A stretch of 64,000 nucleotides of DNA from Desulfosporosinus fructosivorans (lineage in GTDB: Bacteria > Bacillota > Desulfitobacteriia > Desulfitobacteriales > Desulfitobacteriaceae). Location: NCBI RefSeq assembly GCF_004766045.1, contig NZ_SPQQ01000001.1, positions 744,001 through 808,000 on the forward strand, given 5' to 3'. Position numbers and translations under genes: made by a program. The stretch's first letter is position 1. Every line of letters begins with the position of its first letter. Of the stretch, positions 8,942 to 19,684 are shown in pieces. The notes beneath the pieces are model-generated. The model saw nothing but the letters and a program-made list of their open reading frames with translations, was not told the origin of the DNA and did not search any database.

Positions 8942-9457
8942 GTGGGGGTAAGAAGGTTGCTGGTTTGGCTTACAATTATTGGGGTATGGATCATTGATCG
9001 TTTTCTAAAGGTGTTAATTCAAACGAACTTTAGTCCTGGTGAAACGTTGATAGTCATCCCCAAAGTATTTCATTTAACGTTTGTTTTAAATCCAGGCGCT
9101 GCATTTGGCCTGATGGCCGGTCAGACTTGGATTTTTATCGTTACAGCGTTTGTAGTTATAGGTGGAGTGATTTATGGCCAGTTTCGTATTCCTCCAAGAG
9201 AGAGGCTCACGCGTATAGCGATTGGGATGATCGGTGGCGGAGCACTTGGAAACTTGTATGACCGTCTTGTAATCGGCCGAGTAGTAGATTATTTGGATTT
9301 CCAAATCTGGCCATACGTTTTCAATTTTGCGGATAGTATGATTGTTTCATCGGTGGGGTTACTCATGTTCCTTATATATAACGAAGAGAAGGCCCGAGGC
9401 ATATCAGAAAAGATAGAAGAGCCGCCCACTACTCCTCGTAAACAAGGCAATGAGTGA
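8942..9457 (+). CDS. lspA: Lipoprotein signal peptidase (signal peptidase II)
   Basis: LspA is a membrane aspartyl protease that cleaves prolipoproteins before the lipidated cysteine. The 171 residues include four hydrophobic segments and the conserved boxes NPGAAFGL, GGALGNLYDRL, VVDYLDF and FNFADSMI, which hold the two catalytic aspartates. GTG 8942 is preceded by GAGGG with 6-base spacing. The ThiY-like and DmsA-like proteins in this window carry possible lipoboxes and would be clients. It is followed by the rluD-type gene, as in many Firmicutes. Confidence 0.95.
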   Translation: MGVRRLLVWLTIIGVWIIDRFLKVLIQTNFSPGETLIVIPKVFHLTFVLNPGAAFGLMAGQTWIFIVTAFVVIGGVIYGQFRIPPRERLTRIAIGMIGGGALGNLYDRLVIGRVVDYLDFQIWPYVFNFADSMIVSSVGLLMFLIYNEEKARGISEKIEEPPTTPRKQGNE

Positions 9458-9587
9458 ATCTCATTCAGGTCCAGCGTTCTAACCTTCAAACGGCCTGTTT
9501 AAGTGATGGACAAGTCTCCTGAAAATTTGCTAGAATGTGTAGTCAAGCATTCATCAAATGATAATTAAAATTAATGGGGTTATAAGT

Positions 9588-10583
9588 GTGGAAAAAGTGT
9601 TAAGTGAAGCTGGTATGGAAGATTTTGAATTGGATGAAGAACTATCAAACGAGGAAAACCTGTTGAGCGCTAACCAATCTGCTGACTTGGAAACCTTTGA
9701 ACTTGAAGTAGGTGTTCGCCTTGATGTTGGTGTAACTGATATTTTGGGAAAGAGCAGGTCTTTCGTTCAAGGACTCATTGTGCAAGAGTGCATTAGAGTA
9801 AACGGTATCCCCAAAAAAGCGAATTATAAGGTTCGTCAGGGGGATAAAATTGAAGTGGAGATTCCCACTTTACGTGAGTCTACTGCTGAACCAGAAAATA
9901 TTCCACTCGAAATCCTCTATGAGGACGAGGATGTTTTGGTTGTGAATAAGCGTCAGGGAATGGTAGTCCATCCAGCTCCCGGGGCATGGACGGGAACTCT
10001 GGTCAATGCTCTGTTATACCACTGTCACAATCTTTCAGGTATCAACGGGGTATTACGTCCAGGAATCGTGCATCGGATTGACAAAGACACATCGGGAATT
10101 TTGGTGGTGGCTAAGAATGATATTGCTCATCAAGGACTGGCCACTCAGCTTAAAGCACATACGATGGCTAGGAAGTATCGAGCGCTTGTTCACGGGGTAG
10201 TATTAGAACCTTCTGGCACGGTTGATGCCCCCATTGGGCGTGATCCTTCTAACCGAAAGAGAATGGCTGTGGTAATGCATCACTCGAAACCAGCGGTCAC
10301 GCATTATACGGTATTGGAACGGTTTCAGGATACTACATATCTTGAGGTGCGTTTAGAAACAGGTCGGACGCATCAGATCCGTGTCCATATGCTTTATATT
10401 AAGCATCCAGTTTTAGGGGACCCCGTGTATGGAACAAGGAAAAATCCCTTTGGACTACACGGCCAAATGCTACATGCCGCACATTTAGGATTTGAGCATC
10501 CGCGCAGTGGGAAATGGATGGAGTTTGATGCCCCTTTACCTAAGGTGTTTGCAGGACTTGTTGAGAAATTACGCACGGAATAA
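9588..10583 (+). CDS. rluD: RluD-family 23S rRNA pseudouridine synthase
   Basis: It has an S4 RNA-binding domain (VGVTDILGKSRSFVQGLIVQ) followed by the RluA/RluD catalytic domain. The catalytic aspartate is in GIVHRIDKDTSG, and later motifs are ETGRTHQIRVH and PVLGDPVYG. The N-terminus carries an unusual acidic extension of about 40 residues. The start is uncertain: ATG 9558 has no ribosome site, and GTG 9588 has a GGGG about 9 bases upstream. It lies after lspA, the usual Firmicute order. The exact uridine target cannot be read from sequence. Confidence 0.92.
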   Translation: MEKVLSEAGMEDFELDEELSNEENLLSANQSADLETFELEVGVRLDVGVTDILGKSRSFVQGLIVQECIRVNGIPKKANYKVRQGDKIEVEIPTLRESTAEPENIPLEILYEDEDVLVVNKRQGMVVHPAPGAWTGTLVNALLYHCHNLSGINGVLRPGIVHRIDKDTSGILVVAKNDIAHQGLATQLKAHTMARKYRALVHGVVLEPSGTVDAPIGRDPSNRKRMAVVMHHSKPAVTHYTVLERFQDTTYLEVRLETGRTHQIRVHMLYIKHPVLGDPVYGTRKNPFGLHGQMLHAAHLGFEHPRSGKWMEFDAPLPKVFAGLVEKLRTE

Positions 10584-10669
10584 GGATGAATGCAAATATC
10601 CTCGGTTTTTACGGGTAATGAGTGAATTGCTTGGTGTAGTTGGATTAATTTTAGGCCTATATAGCTTTT

Positions 10670-10765
10670 TGGGGCTGAGCCCCAGAGTTTAACGCTTTAG
10701 TGTTCTGCCGCAAAGAAAATAAGAAAGGGAACATTGTTGCTCCCCAATTCTCATTGTGGCAGAAC
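10670..10765. other. Hairpins in the rluD-pyrR gap
   Basis: The short palindrome TGGGGCTGAGCCCCA (10670-10684) is followed by a larger hairpin with GTTCTGCC at 10702-10709 and GGCAGAAC at 10758-10765. No T tract follows either. These could end the rluD transcript or be repeat debris. The remaining ~150 bases before the pyrR promoter show no gene. Confidence 0.45.
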
Positions 10766-10921
10766 CCAATTTAGGCGCTCAGGTTGCTCTCCGGCATAGC
10801 CTTATTCTCTATAATTGGTAAGAGCACCTATAAAGAGAACTATCATATCAACTACAAATAATTGCATCCTGAAGCTTTGCTGGACGTATATTTAAATTTC
10901 ATTCACTATTCATCCCTTTCA

Positions 10922-10950
10922 TTGACTTTCAGTCGATCGTGAAGTAAACT
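10922..10950 (+). promoter_or_regulatory. Predicted sigma-A promoter of the pyr operon
   Basis: TTGACT at 10922-10927 and TAAACT at 10945-10950 are separated by exactly 17 bases, just before the PyrR leader. Confidence 0.6.
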
Positions 10951-10966
10951 AATGTACAAGTGTTAT

Positions 10967-11048
10967 AGCCTTTAATGAAGTCCCGAGAGGCTTGGGAAGG
11001 CAGACGGAAGCGTGGGAGGACTGTCTGCTGATTCAGACGGTTTTTTTT
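10967..11048 (+). promoter_or_regulatory. PyrR-binding transcription attenuator upstream of pyrR
   Basis: The leader contains the PyrR anti-antiterminator signature: CCTTTAATGAAGTCCCGAGAG and then GGCTTGGGAAGG. The terminator is CTGTCTG (11021-11027) paired with CAGACGG (11034-11040), followed by eight T. GCAGACGG, just after the PyrR site, can instead pair with CTGTCTGC and act as antiterminator. UMP-bound PyrR would favour termination. Confidence 0.88.
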
Positions 11049-11108
11049 ATACCCTTCTATCAAATCTTCAGAGCCAAGTATTAACCCTAGAGTGAAAGGA
11101 GTTAGTAA

Positions 11109-11669
<561 letters not shown>

Positions 11670-11679
11670 ATGAGACTTT

Positions 11680-11777
11680 ACCCTTTAAATGCTATCCTGA
11701 GAGATAGTCAAGGGGCGAGTGGGAAATAGGTTATGCCTATCTTAAATCCTCTCCCTCTTGGGAAGAGGATTTTTTTA
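11680..11777 (+). promoter_or_regulatory. PyrR-binding attenuator between pyrR and pyrB
   Basis: The PyrR loop sequence CTATCCTGAGAGATAG with the conserved CCCTTTAAAT before it and AAGGGG after it lies at 11680-11714. The terminator ATCCTCT / AGAGGAT with a T7 run is at 11746-11777. About 170 bases then precede pyrB, including another hairpin-like stretch with CCCCC / GGGGG near 11895-11925. Confidence 0.88.
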
Positions 11778-11944
11778 ATAGGAAGTGAGTGGAAGGGGAA
11801 ACTATTTAAATTAGAGAACGTTTTCCGGGATAAGTGAATTACTACGAGTGGTGGTTCGTTGAATACGTAAGGAAGAATGCAAGTCAAAGAACTGTCCCCC
11901 AACTTGCACAACTTGTATGGGGGAAGAAGTTAGGGAGGGTTAAT

Positions 11945-12880
11945 ATGAAATGGCAGCGTAAAGACATACTGGGGTTAGAAGATATGAGCGTGGATGATAT
12001 AAGGCATATCCTGCATACAGCAAAAGTGATGAAAGAGATTCTGATGCGCCCGATTAAGAAATTGCCCACATTAAAAGGTAAATCGGTAGTTAATGTTTTT
12101 TATGAGGCAAGTACCCGGACTCGAACCTCCTTTGAAATGGCTGCCAAAGTGTTGGGGGCAGATACAACCAGCATCGCAATTGCCCAAAGCAGTGTGAGCA
12201 AAGGGGAGAGCTTATATGATACCGCTAAGACGATTCAGGCCATGCGAGCGGATCTGGTGATCCTACGCCATCCTAGTTCAGGCTCGGCAAAATTCTTAGC
12301 AGATATCCTTGATCCTGGGGTTATTAATGCGGGAGACGGTCAGCATGAGCATCCGACCCAAGCGTTGCTAGATATTTTCACGATGGAAGAAAAATTGGGA
12401 GCCCTCGACGGAAAGAACGTAGTCATTGTTGGAGATGTTTTGCATTCTAGGGTTGCCCGGAGCAACGCTTGGGGGCTTCAGAAACTTGGCGTAAATGTTA
12501 CCTTAGTGGGTCCTCCAACCTTGTTGCCAGTTGAAATGGAGGGGTTGGGCGTTAAAATGACTCATGATCTTAACGGTGCTTTACCAGGGGCAGATGTGGT
12601 GATGGCCTTACGCCTTCAACTTGAACGCCAGAAAAGTGGTCTATTTCCTAGTCTTCGTGAGTATAGCCAGCTGTATGGATTGACGACTGACCGTTTGAAG
12701 AAAACGGGAAAAGAAAGTATTGTGTTACACCCCGGTCCCATGAACCGAGGCGTGGAAATTTCAGATGATGTTGCAGATGGGGTACAAGCCTTAATTGAAA
12801 AACAGGTTACGAATGGTGTGGCTATTCGCATGGCCTTAATTTATTTACTGATAGGAGGGTCCAGCAATGTGGTGGCTTAA
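11945..12880 (+). CDS. pyrB: Aspartate carbamoyltransferase catalytic subunit
   Basis: PyrB condenses carbamoyl phosphate with aspartate, the first committed step of UMP synthesis. It has the carbamoyl phosphate motif FYEASTRTRTSFE, the HPTQALLDIFT segment and HPGPMNRGVEI. The frame extends upstream to GTG 11834, but the conserved N-terminus and the GGGAGGG site support ATG 11945, giving 311 residues. No regulatory pyrI is present, as in Bacillus. Its end overlaps pyrC by 14 bases. Confidence 0.96.
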   Translation: MKWQRKDILGLEDMSVDDIRHILHTAKVMKEILMRPIKKLPTLKGKSVVNVFYEASTRTRTSFEMAAKVLGADTTSIAIAQSSVSKGESLYDTAKTIQAMRADLVILRHPSSGSAKFLADILDPGVINAGDGQHEHPTQALLDIFTMEEKLGALDGKNVVIVGDVLHSRVARSNAWGLQKLGVNVTLVGPPTLLPVEMEGLGVKMTHDLNGALPGADVVMALRLQLERQKSGLFPSLREYSQLYGLTTDRLKKTGKESIVLHPGPMNRGVEISDDVADGVQALIEKQVTNGVAIRMALIYLLIGGSSNVVA

Positions 12881-14177
12881 AGATGTATGGGTAATTGATC
12901 CGAGTCAAAAGCTTTCAGCCCCTCGAGATGTTCTCGTTAAAGATGGACAGGTGTTAGAAATCTCTTCCTCGCTGACAGAAGAAGGGGTGCGGACAAAAGC
13001 GCAGGGCGAGTCGGTGGACACGATAGATGGTAAGGGGAAGTTTGTTTTCCCAGGACTTATTGATGTACACACTCACCTGCGAGAACCTGGACAAGAGGAC
13101 AAAGAGGATATTCTGAGTGGTTCGCGTGCTGCAGTTCGCGGTGGATTTACAACGATTCTGGCCATGGCAAACACTCAACCAGTGATCGATAATAGGGCTC
13201 TCGTCGAATTCGTGAGGATGCAGGGAGAACGTGCTGGCTATGCTCATATACATCCGATTGGGGCAGTCACTAAAGGAATGCAAGGGGCAGAACTGGTTGA
13301 AATGTCAAATATGAAAGAGGGCGGAGCTGTCGCTTTTTCCGATGACGGTAAAAATATTCACAATGCAGAAGTGATGCGGCTAGCCTTAGAATATGCTAAA
13401 TTGACTGGGCTCCTCATTATCAGTCATTGCGAAGATAAAGACCTCGCTGGGGACGGACAAATGCGCCGTGGAGTGGCGTCTGCACGGATGGGCTTGAAAG
13501 GGATTCCAGCCAGTGCGGAAAGCGTGATCGTCGCTAGAGATCTACAACTCGCTGAGGAAACTGGTGGAAGGCTTCATTTGGCCCATATCTCCACGGTAGA
13601 GAGTGTCGAACTAATTAGGCGGGCCAAAGAACGTGGGGTCGATGTCACGGCAGAAGTCAATCCTCATCATCTGATCTTTTGCGATGAAGAGATGGGTATT
13701 ACAGATACATTCTTTAAAGTGAATCCTCCATTGGGTTCTCGAGTGGATAGAGAGGCACTAATCGAAGGACTTCGTGATGGGACTTTAGACATGATCGCGA
13801 CTGATCACGCACCACATACCCAAGCAGAAAAAACCAGACCCTTTGCAGAGGCCCCCTTTGGGATCGCGAGTCTAGAAACAGCTTTGAGTGCGGTGTGGCA
13901 GCATTTAGTGGTACCCGGACGAATTTCCATGGATCGAGTGATCGAGGCTTGGAGCTTCTCTCCGGCCCAGAGGTTTGGTTTGCAGGGGGGATCGTTAGTT
14001 CCTGGGTCTCCTGCGGACATGGTGCTCTTTGATCCTGAATTTTCAGAGGTGATTGAGCCGGCAACGTTGGTTTCAAAAGCTCGTAATACCCCATTTTTGA
14101 ATAAAACTTTACAAGGATGTCCGGTAATGGTGTGGGTGGAAGGCCGACTGGTCCAGAAAAACCGTACAGTTCTATAG
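12867..14177 (+). CDS. pyrC: Dihydroorotase
   Basis: This is a class I dihydroorotase of 436 residues, cyclising carbamoyl aspartate to dihydroorotate. The zinc-binding motif DVHTHLREPG lies near residue 70, HCEDKDL and AHIST supply further ligands, and ATDHAPHT carries the catalytic aspartate. It is the metal-dependent amidohydrolase type paired with PyrB in Firmicutes. AGGAGGG precedes ATG 12867, inside the 3' end of pyrB. Confidence 0.96.
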   Translation: MWWLKDVWVIDPSQKLSAPRDVLVKDGQVLEISSSLTEEGVRTKAQGESVDTIDGKGKFVFPGLIDVHTHLREPGQEDKEDILSGSRAAVRGGFTTILAMANTQPVIDNRALVEFVRMQGERAGYAHIHPIGAVTKGMQGAELVEMSNMKEGGAVAFSDDGKNIHNAEVMRLALEYAKLTGLLIISHCEDKDLAGDGQMRRGVASARMGLKGIPASAESVIVARDLQLAEETGGRLHLAHISTVESVELIRRAKERGVDVTAEVNPHHLIFCDEEMGITDTFFKVNPPLGSRVDREALIEGLRDGTLDMIATDHAPHTQAEKTRPFAEAPFGIASLETALSAVWQHLVVPGRISMDRVIEAWSFSPAQRFGLQGGSLVPGSPADMVLFDPEFSEVIEPATLVSKARNTPFLNKTLQGCPVMVWVEGRLVQKNRTVL

Positions 14178-14273
14178 GATCGATTGTGCATTGCATAAAT
14201 TATTTTTTGCAGAAAATCAGAAAATGATTGAAAGTCACTCAGTATAAGAGGGGCAATATCGGGCAGAGAGGAA

Positions 14274-15395
14274 GTGTCGAACGTGGCTTATCTTGTTTTC
14301 GAAGATGGGACAACCTTTGAGGGGGAAGCTTTTGGAGATTGGATGAAGAGTAATCCCACGGTGGCTGAACGTGAAGTGGTCTTCAACACTTCTATGAGCG
14401 GTTATCAGGAAATGGTCACAGATTTGTCCTATGCAGGGCAGATCCTCGTCCTGACTCAACCTCAAATTGGTAACTATGGGTGGCACCATGAAGAAAATGA
14501 AGCGGATAAAACTCGTCTGCAGGGACTGATTGTTCGCGAGCTTTCCCAAGGAGAGGGCAGTTTGCATGCTGAAGGATCCTTGGAAGACTATTGTCTAAAA
14601 CACAATGTGCAGGGGTTAAGAGGTGTCGATACTCGGGCGTTAACAAGGTATCTGCGTGAGTTTGGCACATTACCTGGCGTGATGGTTGAAACTCGAGATG
14701 TCGGACTGGCGTTCTGGGTGAACTCTCGAGATAGTCATGAAATAAAGGAAAAAGATGAACACTGGGTGTATCGGTCAACGGTCAAAGAAGCCTACGAAAT
14801 TCCAGGATCAGGGCCTTTACTCGCTGTACTCGACTTCGGAGCCAAACGAAATATTATTCGTAACCTTCAGCAGAGAGGGTTCAGGATAATGGTGTTCCCG
14901 GCGGGATCATCTCCTGAAGAAATTCTAAGACATCATCCCAGCGGAGTTGTTTTAAGCAATGGGCCAGGTGATCCCGAAGAGTTAACGGAATGCGTGGCTA
15001 CGGTTCGAAGTTTGTATGATAAGTTACCAGTATTAGGAATTTGCCTCGGACATCAATTGTTAGCCTTAGCCGCAGGTGGGGAAACTTACAAACTTCCTTA
15101 TGGGCATCGCGGCGGAAATCATCCGGTGATTGATATACGTTCAGGAAAAGCAACTATGACGGCACAGAACCACGGGTACGCTGTCCAAGAAGAATCTTTA
15201 GCGGGCTCTGGTTTTCAAGTGACGTTGCGCAATCTCAATGATGGAACTGTCGAAGGAATGGAGCATCATACCTACCCAATCTTATCTGTACAATTTCATC
15301 CAGAAGGCGCTCCAGGACCTGAGGAGAACTCCGAGATATTTGATCAATTCAAGAAATTAGTAGAGAAAAATCTAACAAGAAAGGGGAGAACATAA
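14274..15395 (+). CDS. carA: Carbamoyl-phosphate synthase small (glutaminase) subunit
   Basis: CarA hydrolyses glutamine and channels ammonia to CarB. The 373 residues have the N-terminal CarA domain ([17 protein letters not shown]) and a class I glutamine amidotransferase domain. The nucleophile cysteine is in [12 protein letters not shown] and the catalytic His/Glu in [14 protein letters not shown] 14274 follows GAGAGGA. It lies 2 bases before carB, and its position inside the pyr operon suggests the pyrimidine-regulated isozyme. Confidence 0.95.
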   Translation: MSNVAYLVFEDGTTFEGEAFGDWMKSNPTVAEREVVFNTSMSGYQEMVTDLSYAGQILVLTQPQIGNYGWHHEENEADKTRLQGLIVRELSQGEGSLHAEGSLEDYCLKHNVQGLRGVDTRALTRYLREFGTLPGVMVETRDVGLAFWVNSRDSHEIKEKDEHWVYRSTVKEAYEIPGSGPLLAVLDFGAKRNIIRNLQQRGFRIMVFPAGSSPEEILRHHPSGVVLSNGPGDPEELTECVATVRSLYDKLPVLGICLGHQLLALAAGGETYKLPYGHRGGNHPVIDIRSGKATMTAQNHGYAVQEESLAGSGFQVTLRNLNDGTVEGMEHHTYPILSVQFHPEGAPGPEENSEIFDQFKKLVEKNLTRKGRT

Positions 15396-15397
15396 TA

Positions 15398-18300
15398 ATG
15401 CCCAAGAAAGAGTGGAAAAAGGTTCTGGTGATCGGATCAGGCCCCATTATCATTGGGCAGGCGGCTGAATTTGACTACGCCGGTACGCAGGCCTGTCGGG
15501 CACTGCGTGAAGAAGGAGTAGAAGTCATTCTTGTAAATTCTAACCCAGCAACGATTATGACGGACCGGGAAACTGCAGACCGGGTTTATATTGAACCTTT
15601 GACGGTCGAATCCGTAGAACGAATTATTGAGCGAGAGCGACCGGATGGATTAATTCCTACAATGGGCGGTCAAACCGGCCTGAATTTGGCTTATCAGTTG
15701 GCTAAACGGGGGGTCTTGGATCGCTGCGGGGTTACGCTGATGGGAACCTCCCTTAAAAGCATTGATCAAGCGGAAGATCGGGAAAGCTTTCGGGCTTTGA
15801 TGCAAGAGCTCGGAGAACCCATTCCAGAAAGTAAGATTGTATCTCGGGTTGAAGATGCTATTGAGTTTGCGGCTAAAATAGGATACCCACTGATTGTGCG
15901 ACCTGCCTTTACCTTGGGAGGAACCGGGGGAGGGATTGTGCAAAGTGCTGAAGAACTAGAGCAGATTGCAGAAAGTGGTTTACAAGCTAGCCTAATTGAT
16001 CAGATCCTTATAGAGCGAAGTGTGGCTGGTTGGAAGGAAGTTGAGTTTGAAGTCCTACGCGATGGAATCGGAAACTGCATCACGATTTGTCATATGGAAA
16101 ACATGGACCCGGTCGGAGTACATACTGGGGATAGTATTGTGGTTGCACCTTGTCTAACCTTGACTGATCGGGAGGTTCAAACCTTACGCACTGCGTCTCG
16201 CCGAATTGTGAACGGACTGAAGATTGAAGGAGGATGCAATGTACAGTTTGCTCTGCACCCTTCACGTAATGAATACGTAGTGATCGAGGTCAATCCCCGT
16301 CTAAGCCGTTCAAGTGCCCTCGCTTCCAAGGCCACCGGATATCCAATTGCCAAGGTGGCAGCTAAAATTGCTTTGGGTTATGCACTGACAGAAATCAAGA
16401 ATGCTGTTACAGAGAAAACTTCGGCCTGTTTTGAGCCGGCCTTAGACTATGTGGTTGTTAAAATCCCTCGCTGGCCCTTTGATAAATTTACGGAGGCAGA
16501 TAGACGCTTGGGTACCCAGATGAAGGCGACTGGAGAAGTGATGGGTATTGGTCGCAACTTGGAAACCGCCCTTCTAAAAGCCATCCGTTCTCTGGATATA
16601 AAAGTTTACGGGATCCGATTGTTTGAACTTGAGGGACTCTCGGATGCTGAATTAAAAAGATTATGCCTTGAACCGGATGATCGACAGTTGTTCGTTTTTG
16701 CAGAAGCTCTGAAGCGCGGTTGGACTGTCGATTGGTTGGCTGAAGAGACGGGCTGGAATCGTTATTACCTAGGTATACTCAAGCGTCTTGTAGAGAATAC
16801 TGCTTTATTAGAACAAGCGCCGTGGGATAAGGAGATGTTACTCCGCGCCAAACGGCTTGGTTTCGCGGATCAGGAAATAGCCGACCTATGGAAGAGTACG
16901 GAAGATGAAGTTTATCGGTTTAGGCTTGAACAGGGTATTCGACCCGTTTTCAAAATGGTGGATACCTGTGCCGGAGAGTTTGAGGCCACAACGCCCTATT
17001 TTTATTCTAGCTATGATGTAGAAAATGAAGGAGATGTTCATAAGCGACCCAAAGTGGTTGTCTTAGGGTCGGGTCCGATCCGGATTGGACAAGGCATTGA
17101 ATTTGATTATTGTTCCGTTCATGCAGTTTTGGCACTGCGCAAAGCCGGATTTGAAAGTATAATTATTAATAACAATCCTGAAACGGTTTCGACGGACTTC
17201 GACACGGCTGACCGCCTGTATTTCGAACCCCTGACCTTAGAAGATGTCTCGGCGATTCTGGACAAGGAACAGCCAGACGGCGTGATTGTCCAGTTCGGTG
17301 GACAAACGGCTATTGGCTTAGCTAGTGGCTTAGCGGGGCGTGGATACAAGGTCTTGGGTACGACGGTTGAAGACATTGACCGGGCGGAGGAGCGGGGAAC
17401 CTTTGATCGTGTTCTTCAAGAGCTTGGCGCAAAACGTCCACGCGGTGGTGGGGCAACGAACATGGAGCAAGTACAACGTGTAGCTGAAGAGATTGGATTT
17501 CCTTTGGTGGTTCGTCCGTCGTATGTGTTGGGTGGACGGGCTATGGACATTGTCTATGAAGCTAAGGAATTAGAGGCTGTCGTAAAGCGTGCTCTTTCTG
17601 CCTCCTCGGATCAAGAGATTTGGATGGATCAATATCTACTCGGGACAGAGGTGGAGGTCGATGCGATCTCAGACGGGGAGAACGTCTTTATTCCTGGGAT
17701 TATGGAGCATCTGGAACGGGCAGGCGTCCATTCTGGAGACTCCATTGCGGTCTATCCTCCTCAAACCTTGGAGTTAGGTATGCAAGAGCGAATCATAGCT
17801 TTAACGGAATCGTTAGCTCGATCTTTGAGAATTAAAGGCTTACTGAACATTCAATATGTGATTTATCATCAAGAGCTCTTTGTTCTTGAAGTCAATCCTC
17901 GCTCAAGTCGTACAGTGCCCTTCCTTAGTAAAGTCACGGGAGTTCCGATTGTAGACTGGGCCACTCAGATAATTTTAGGGAGAACTTGGGAAGAAATCAA
18001 GATTCCGCTCGGCCTCTGGCCTACGGGTGATCGGGTAGCAGTCAAAGCGCCCGTGTTCTCCTTCTCCAAGTTACAACGGGTCGAACCGTCTTTAGGTCCA
18101 GAGATGAAATCCACTGGCGAGGTCATGGGAATCGATAAGACCTATGAGAAAGCCCTTTACAAAGCACTCCTTGGGGCAGGCCTGACCTTCACGACGTACG
18201 GTTCGGTGTTCGTAACCTTGGCAGATCGTGATAAAGCGGAAGGAGTTGCTCTTGCCCGACGGTTCGCGGATATTGGGTTTCGAATCTTAGCGACTAAGGG

Positions 18301-18571
18301 GACTGCGCGCTACTTACAAGGCGAGGGACTGAGAGTGGAACAGATCGCTAAGTTGCATGATGGATCGAATGAAATAATTGACGGAATACGAAAGAATCAA
18401 ATTCAATATGTCGTCAATACTACAACTCATGGTCGAGTACAAGAAAGTGATGGATTTGCGATCCGTAGAGCGGCAGTGGAACATGGAATTCCTTGCTTCA
18501 CTAGCTTGGACACTGCTGCGGCTTTGCTCCAGGTGCTTGAGAGTATTTCTCCGGGTCTCTTGCCGCTATAG
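15398..18571 (+). CDS. carB: Carbamoyl-phosphate synthase large subunit
   Basis: At 1057 residues this is a full-length CarB (the Bacillus pyrimidine enzyme is about 1070). It has two homologous ATP-grasp halves, each opening with a GSGPI-type motif ([19 protein letters not shown] and [19 protein letters not shown]). The C-terminal MGS-like regulatory domain begins around residue 930 ([17 protein letters not shown]). It makes carbamoyl phosphate from bicarbonate, ATP and ammonia delivered by CarA. No frameshift or missing segment was seen. Confidence 0.96.
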   Translation: MPKKEWKKVLVIGSGPIIIGQAAEFDYAGTQACRALREEGVEVILVNSNPATIMTDRETADRVYIEPLTVESVERIIERERPDGLIPTMGGQTGLNLAYQLAKRGVLDRCGVTLMGTSLKSIDQAEDRESFRALMQELGEPIPESKIVSRVEDAIEFAAKIGYPLIVRPAFTLGGTGGGIVQSAEELEQIAESGLQASLIDQILIERSVAGWKEVEFEVLRDGIGNCITICHMENMDPVGVHTGDSIVVAPCLTLTDREVQTLRTASRRIVNGLKIEGGCNVQFALHPSRNEYVVIEVNPRLSRSSALASKATGYPIAKVAAKIALGYALTEIKNAVTEKTSACFEPALDYVVVKIPRWPFDKFTEADRRLGTQMKATGEVMGIGRNLETALLKAIRSLDIKVYGIRLFELEGLSDAELKRLCLEPDDRQLFVFAEALKRGWTVDWLAEETGWNRYYLGILKRLVENTALLEQAPWDKEMLLRAKRLGFADQEIADLWKSTEDEVYRFRLEQGIRPVFKMVDTCAGEFEATTPYFYSSYDVENEGDVHKRPKVVVLGSGPIRIGQGIEFDYCSVHAVLALRKAGFESIIINNNPETVSTDFDTADRLYFEPLTLEDVSAILDKEQPDGVIVQFGGQTAIGLASGLAGRGYKVLGTTVEDIDRAEERGTFDRVLQELGAKRPRGGGATNMEQVQRVAEEIGFPLVVRPSYVLGGRAMDIVYEAKELEAVVKRALSASSDQEIWMDQYLLGTEVEVDAISDGENVFIPGIMEHLERAGVHSGDSIAVYPPQTLELGMQERIIALTESLARSLRIKGLLNIQYVIYHQELFVLEVNPRSSRTVPFLSKVTGVPIVDWATQIILGRTWEEIKIPLGLWPTGDRVAVKAPVFSFSKLQRVEPSLGPEMKSTGEVMGIDKTYEKALYKALLGAGLTFTTYGSVFVTLADRDKAEGVALARRFADIGFRILATKGTARYLQGEGLRVEQIAKLHDGSNEIIDGIRKNQIQYVVNTTTHGRVQESDGFAIRRAAVEHGIPCFTSLDTAAALLQVLESISPGLLPL

Positions 18572-18787
18572 CGATATTCGCAGTTCGATATTCGTGGTTC
18601 GAATCACGAACGACGAGGTGTGAAGCGAATTAGGAACGACGAACACGAGATGCCGTGAAACTAGGAATGAGAAATACGAATTACGAGTTACTTTTGCGGT
18701 ATCGAGTACTGTAAAGTGACTTCATTTGAGAATTATAACTACGCATTACTCATTACGAACATTAACTACGAACTACGATAGAAAGAG
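18572..18787. repeat. Degenerate TACGA/TTCG-rich stretch between carB and pyrK
   Basis: About 215 bases are built from degenerate short words such as GATATTCG, ACGAAC, TTACGA and CTACGA in both orientations (GATATTCG occurs twice within 20 bases). No gene or clear terminator is visible. It resembles the stretch at about 57870-57945 before def. Confidence 0.5.
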
Positions 18788-18796
18788 GTGGGTGCG

Positions 18797-19684
18797 ATGC
18801 TCACAGAAGGACTAGTGGTCGTTCATGAATGCTTGGGAGAGGCAGATCAAATGCTGAGGCGTTTGGTTTTAAGCGGACCAATTGCTAAGACTGCGAAGGC
18901 TGGACAGTTTGTAGCTGTCCAAGTTCAAGACTCCTCGATCTCCTCCTTTGACCCGTTGTTGCGGCGTCCGATCAGCTTAGCCGAGGTTTCTCCAGATCAA
19001 AACGAAATCACCTTGCTCTATCGGATTCAAGGGCGGGGAACCGAAATCTTAGCAAGAGCGCGGTGTGGAGAGCGGCTCAGTGTTATGGGGCCGTTAGGCA
19101 ACGGCTTTTCCTTGCCAGAAGTAGGGGAATTATGGCTAGTTGCAGGTGGGATTGGCATATTTCCGCTTTATGCTCTCGCTCAAAGCGCACTCGCTCAGGG
19201 TTTGAGCGTTCGCTTGTTTTGGGGGGGAGAAAACCAGTCATTTCTAAGAAGTGCAGGACTGAACGATTGGCAAGCACTAGGGATTCCGATTCACCTCTGT
19301 ACTTTGGATGGAACGTTAGGGGATAAGGGTTTTGTGACTGAGCAACTTCAAGGTCGATTATTTCAGTCGTTTCAGTTGTTTGGGCAGACGAAACTGATCA
19401 ACATAGAGAACCAAGCGAACAATGCACAGCATTCAATTTCTGAGCAAATTACTGTAGCCACTTGTGGCCCGAAAAAGATGATGCAGGTAGTTACGGAACT
19501 ATGCATGAACTTTGCTGTCCCAGTGCAGGTTTCTCTGGAAGAGCGCATGGGCTGCGCAGTGGGCGCTTGCTTAGGATGTGTATGTACCCTCGTTGATGAA
19601 ACAGGCACTTTAATCCATAAAAAAGTATGTCAGGATGGTCCGGTTTTTCGGGGTGAGGAGGTTGTCTGGGATGAGTCATGTTGA
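18797..19684 (+). CDS. pyrK: Dihydroorotate dehydrogenase electron-transfer subunit PyrK
   Basis: PyrK carries FAD and a [2Fe-2S] cluster and passes electrons from PyrD FMN to NAD. The ferredoxin-reductase fold shows the FAD motif LLRRPISLAEV and GPLGNGFSLP with AGGIGIFPLYALA. The cluster cysteines are in MGCAVGACLGCVC plus a later KVCQDGPVF. A variable insert of about 25 residues precedes TCGPKKMM. ATG 18797 is 7 bases after AGAGGTGG; upstream in-frame GTG 18788 overlaps that site. It overlaps pyrD by 14 bases. Confidence 0.94.
   Translation: MLTEGLVVVHECLGEADQMLRRLVLSGPIAKTAKAGQFVAVQVQDSSISSFDPLLRRPISLAEVSPDQNEITLLYRIQGRGTEILARARCGERLSVMGPLGNGFSLPEVGELWLVAGGIGIFPLYALAQSALAQGLSVRLFWGGENQSFLRSAGLNDWQALGIPIHLCTLDGTLGDKGFVTEQLQGRLFQSFQLFGQTKLINIENQANNAQHSISEQITVATCGPKKMMQVVTELCMNFAVPVQVSLEERMGCAVGACLGCVCTLVDETGTLIHKKVCQDGPVFRGEEVVWDESC

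Noticed and set aside
10492..10692. 66-codon frame at the end of rluD
   Set aside because: It is mostly an alternative frame of rluD and runs into a palindrome.
11834..11944. N-terminal extension of PyrB from GTG 11834
   Set aside because: The extension is not part of the PyrB family, and GGGAGGG with ATG 11945 gives the normal start.
13714..14196. 160-codon minus-strand frame opposite pyrC
   Set aside because: It is antisense to an intact dihydroorotase gene, and a second overlapping antisense frame shows this is a composition effect.
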